Assembly: GCA_947487925.1 (NCBI GenBank)
Contig: CANLCA010000108.1
Span: forward strand, 1-8,062
Origin: Verrucomicrobiales bacterium
GTDB taxonomy: Bacteria; Verrucomicrobiota; Verrucomicrobiia; Limisphaerales; F1-80-MAGS106
Reading direction: 5' to 3'
Length of the DNA: 8,062 nucleotides
Below the pieces are notes generated by a model that worked only from the letters and a program-made list of their open reading frames with translations, was not told where the DNA came from and made no database searches. Made by a program: the position numbers and the translations under genes. Each line of letters starts with the position of its first letter. Within the stretch, counting starts at the first letter, position 1. This document shows positions 5,217 through 8,062 of this stretch, in pieces.

Positions 5217-8062
5217 TCATCGGCATCTCGGTTTCCCCGCGTGCAGGGCGCGCAGGGTAAACCCCTTGCCGTTTTCGAATGGCTCGACTTTTGCCGAAAT
5301 TTCAAGGACAGGATAGCGCACGGTCGCCAAGCCGTAGGTTTTGTAAGTGGCTGCGAAAAGTTCAGTCTCGACGATGCCTGTCCAATCCGCAAGCGACAGG
5401 AATTTCATAGGCTCACCGGTGACCTGGTGATGGACGCGCTGCTGCACGACGAGTCCGCAGGCGATCACTTCGTGGCCGATGTGTTCGCTGAGTTTCGATA
5501 CTGGACAGTAGGTTTCCCATGCGATGTCCGGATACAGCCCCAGCGGATGTGTGCTGACGGGAAACCCGTAGGCTTCGGTCTCCCACAGCAGGCGTTGGTG
5601 AGGTTCCGGTTCGGACAGTCCCACGGCGGGCAGTGAATCCAGTCCCGGCGGCGGCAGCAGCCAACCCTGGCCGGAAGCAGACTGGCCAAAGGTTCGGTGC
5701 AATTGCTGGAATTCCCAGTATTGCGCGGTGCGCGATTTTCCAAATTCATCAAACGCCCCGAGTCGTATCATCAACTCCATGTCTTCGCAGGGCGGTGTGA
5801 CGCGTCGGTAAAAGTCGGATAGCGAGTCAAATGGGGCCCGACGGTGTTCGTTTAGGAGGTGCTCGATGGTCCGCTCGGTCAACCCTTTGGCGCGAGTGAG
5901 GGGAACACGAATCTGATTGTGGCGCGCGGGCTCTGCTGCTCCCGCTACCTTGTGGCTCACGTCTGACCCATGTGGAGCTATGCCAGATTCAACTTCATAT
6001 CCTGGGCCCGGAGCATTGAGGGTGGGAGGCAGGAGGGGGATGCCGAGTCGATGGCACTCGAGTACGTAAACTAGGGGAGCGTAGAACCCTTTGCCATGGG
6101 TCAGCACGGAGGACAGGAACTCGGCGGGGTGATACCGTTTCAACCACGCGGCCTGATACGCCTCAACGCCGTACGCGGTGGAGTGGGCCTTGCAGAAGGC
6201 GTAGCCATTGAACCCCGTCACCAATTCCCACACCTCTTGAATCTTCCCGGGATCGTGTCCCTGGGCGCGCGCCGAGATCTCAAAATCCTTTGCGATTTCG
6301 TCGATTGTTTTCCACTTCTGCTTCACCAGGGCGCGCCGCAGCACATCGGCGCGTCCGGGGCTTATTCCGCCGAAAGCTTGGCATATTTGGAGGATGTGCT
6401 CCTCATAGACCACAAGGCCGAACGTGCTCCGCAAGCACGGTTCCAGCGATGGGTGCGGGTATTCCGGGGGTTCCATGCCTTGATAACGGCGTGTGAATTT
6501 CAGTTTCTTTTGTTCGTTTGCAGCGCCAGGTCGGATCACGCTCACCAACGCAATCAATCCATCGATCTCATTGATCTGGGCCATGCGACTGAGCGACGTC
6601 ATGGCAGGGCTTTCAATATGATGCACCGCACGGGCATTGCCGGATGTGATCATCTCCCAAACGAAAGGATCATCGAAGGTCGTTGGCAGAGTGCAAATGC
6701 CGGTGGCGGCTCCAGGAGTTTCAGGCGTTTCCGACCGTGTCCCCACTTCTTCCTTCTTCCTCCTTCCTTCCACCTTTTCTTTTGTGTCCCGCATCACTGC
6801 GAGCCCCCCTTGGGCCAGGATGTCCATCTTCACCAACCCCACCGCTTCCACGGCGTCCATGTCGAAGTGCGTGGTGGCCCAACCTTTGTTCGATACAAAT
6901 GTGGGGGTCAGTTCGTGAATGGGCTGTCGGGAGAGCACCACGCCGCACGGATGCATTTTGGGATGTCGGGGGAAACCATCGAGGAATGCCGCCATCTGCA
7001 CCGCCGTCTTGAACGGTTCCTCGTCGAGGGGTAAATCCCGGCATTCAGGGCTGGCGCGGAGCATCTCCAGCAGTTGATCGCCTTTCGTTTGCCGCCCTTC
7101 CGGCACCCAGCCTCCGCCAAAACTCCATGCAAAATGCTCCGTGAACCGTCGGATCTGATGCTCCGAAACCCCAAGCACCTTTGCCACATCCCCCACCGCG
7201 GAGCGGGCTTGAAAGGTCGAAAATCCACCCACGATCGCACAATGGTTTGGTCCATACTTCGCAAATAACAAACGCACGACGTCGTCTTTGCGATCATGAG
7301 GGAAATCGACATCAATGTCGGGAAGCTTGTGCAATGCCATCCGTTCCTTGTTGAGGAACCGCTGGAAGTAGAGACCAAACCGGATCGGGCAGACATCAGA
7401 AATGCCAAGGCAATAGCACACCAGTGAATCGGCCGCGCTGCCGCGCGTAATCCACTCTATGCCGCGCGTTCGACACTCCTGGAGGAGATCCCAGGTGATG
7501 AGGAATAGGTCCTCATAACCCACTTCGGCAATGATGGTGAGCTCGGTTTCCACTTGCACGCAAACGCGGTCCAAAGGCACTTCGATGCCCCGGTCATCGT
7601 GCGGGGCCCGGCCTTGATAACGCCGGTGTAGGCCGTCGTAAACGCGTGTTCGAAGCGCGTCGTGCGAAGAATGACCTTCGGGTGATCGATAGGCCGGGAA
7701 CTGGGGTTTTCCGAATGGAAAAGCGAAGGCGCACCGATCCGCAATCTCACGCGTGTGCGCGATCCATTCCGGATGATCACGGCACCCGGTCGACAATTCG
7801 GCGGAGGAGTGGAAGAACCACCGTGTGCCCTGGCGTTTTCCAGGGTGTTCCTGATGAAGTAATGTGAGGGTGCGAATGGATTGCAGGATGTCGAATTTCT
7901 GGACGTCGTCCGGGCTTGCAAAGTGGACCGGAGGACAGGCTGCGTGAGGCCGCGATCCGCCCTGCAGATGGCTTGAGGCCAGACGATAAAAACGTCCCGG
8001 GAACAGCGGCGCGAGCGAATCATCGTTCGAAATCGCAATCAATCCTTCGGTGCACCCCTCCA
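5217..8062 (-). CDS. dnaE2: Error-prone DNA polymerase III alpha subunit, DnaE2 type (5' end missing)
   Basis: This C-family DNA polymerase acts in damage-induced translesion synthesis. Numbering residues from the TTG at 8042, the window shows 941 residues plus six further in-frame codons to the edge. It therefore begins inside the PHP domain and lacks roughly the first 100-150 residues. The PHP remnant covers 1-110. The palm carries the catalytic aspartates D242 and D244 in PDIDVDF and D407 in VKMDIL. Fingers motifs include YPHPSLEPCL, LRRALVKQK and GYAFCKAHSTAYG (613-625), then WLKRYHPAEFLSSVLTHGKGFYAPLVYV. An OB-fold near 855-935 (GLVVQQRVH, FLSLADWTGIVETELF) ends the protein. The GFY-P motif and the terminal OB-fold favour DnaE2 over DnaE1. 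Odd points: CPPVH replaces the PHP motif NDVH, AVHHIES replaces GVFQIES, and there are extra segments at about 421-450 and 686-708. The reading frame is unbroken, so it appears functional. imuA/imuB would be expected upstream, outside the window. Confidence 0.88.
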   Translation of the reverse strand, partial: EGCTEGLIAISNDDSLAPLFPGRFYRLASSHLQGGSRPHAACPPVHFASPDDVQKFDILQSIRTLTLLHQEHPGKRQGTRWFFHSSAELSTGCRDHPEWIAHTREIADRCAFAFPFGKPQFPAYRSPEGHSSHDALRTRVYDGLHRRYQGRAPHDDRGIEVPLDRVCVQVETELTIIAEVGYEDLFLITWDLLQECRTRGIEWITRGSAADSLVCYCLGISDVCPIRFGLYFQRFLNKERMALHKLPDIDVDFPHDRKDDVVRLLFAKYGPNHCAIVGGFSTFQARSAVGDVAKVLGVSEHQIRRFTEHFAWSFGGGWVPEGRQTKGDQLLEMLRASPECRDLPLDEEPFKTAVQMAAFLDGFPRHPKMHPCGVVLSRQPIHELTPTFVSNKGWATTHFDMDAVEAVGLVKMDILAQGGLAVMRDTKEKVEGRRKKEEVGTRSETPETPGAATGICTLPTTFDDPFVWEMITSGNARAVHHIESPAMTSLSRMAQINEIDGLIALVSVIRPGAANEQKKLKFTRRYQGMEPPEYPHPSLEPCLRSTFGLVVYEEHILQICQAFGGISPGRADVLRRALVKQKWKTIDEIAKDFEISARAQGHDPGKIQEVWELVTGFNGYAFCKAHSTAYGVEAYQAAWLKRYHPAEFLSSVLTHGKGFYAPLVYVLECHRLGIPLLPPTLNAPGPGYEVESGIAPHGSDVSHKVAGAAEPARHNQIRVPLTRAKGLTERTIEHLLNEHRRAPFDSLSDFYRRVTPPCEDMELMIRLGAFDEFGKSRTAQYWEFQQLHRTFGQSASGQGWLLPPPGLDSLPAVGLSEPEPHQRLLWETEAYGFPVSTHPLGLYPDIAWETYCPVSKLSEHIGHEVIACGLVVQQRVHHQVTGEPMKFLSLADWTGIVETELFAATYKTYGLATVRYPVLEISAKVEPFENGKGFTLRALHAGKPRCR
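6741..6783 (-). repeat. Polypurine low-complexity tract inside dnaE2
   Basis: On the plus strand, 41 of 43 bases are pyrimidines, mostly CTTC/CCTTC units, so the coding strand is nearly all purine. It encodes a charged run (KEKVEGRRKKEEVG, residues 421-434) in the linker right after the third catalytic aspartate. It stays in frame and looks like a simple-sequence expansion in a surface loop. Confidence 0.6.

Noticed and set aside
4976..5260. 94-codon plus-strand open frame between dnaE2 and the aminotransferase gene
   Set aside because: It overlaps the dnaE2 C-terminus on the other strand and has no recognisable motif or ribosome site.
6741..6783. Frameshift or assembly error at the polypyrimidine tract
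   Set aside because: The frame continues without a stop into conserved polymerase blocks on both sides, so the tract is in frame.
6096..7034. 312-codon plus-strand open frame opposite dnaE2
   Set aside because: It lies wholly antisense to a conserved polymerase and shows no domain. It is a by-product of GC-rich codon structure.

Overview
The window looks like chromosomal DNA from a moderately GC-rich bacterium, most plausibly a member of the Planctomycetota–Verrucomicrobiota group. The best clue is the secreted protein at 1651-3414. It joins a cytochrome-c module of the type known from Pirellula/Verrucomicrobium (TIGR02603-like) to a PQQ sugar-dehydrogenase propeller. The divergent DnaE2-type polymerase fits the same guess. 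This assignment is an inference; no rRNA or other phylogenetic marker is present.

Layout from left to right: (i) 1-324, minus strand, the N-terminal 108 residues of a DUF58-type membrane protein that runs off the left edge. (ii) 325-541, a divergent intergenic region. (iii) 542-1654, plus strand, an exported or membrane-anchored MsrB-MsrA fusion that repairs oxidised methionine. (iv) 1651-3414, minus strand, the cytochrome-c/PQQ sugar dehydrogenase. Its stop codon shares the palindrome TTAA with the msr stop codon. (v) 3415-3647, a regulatory-looking gap with an 8-bp-arm dyad. (vi) 3648-4943, minus strand, a class III PLP aminotransferase related to glutamate-1-semialdehyde aminomutase but not the canonical enzyme. 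(vii) 4944-5216, a gap with no gene. (viii) 5217-8062, minus strand, most of an error-prone DnaE2-type DNA polymerase III alpha subunit whose N-terminus lies beyond the right edge.

No single operon links these genes. The three complete-or-nearly-complete minus-strand genes are separated by more than 200 bp each, so they are probably independent units. The msr and dehydrogenase products both act outside the cytoplasm (protein repair and periplasmic sugar oxidation). DnaE2 belongs to SOS translesion synthesis, normally with ImuA/ImuB, which would be expected to the right of this window. I see no tRNA, rRNA, CRISPR array, insertion sequence or phage gene.

I do not see a clearly new multi-gene system. 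The most unusual points are two in-frame extra segments in the polymerase (one a polypurine tract), substitutions at normally conserved polymerase positions, the shared-stop convergent gene pair, and the dyad upstream of the dehydrogenase.
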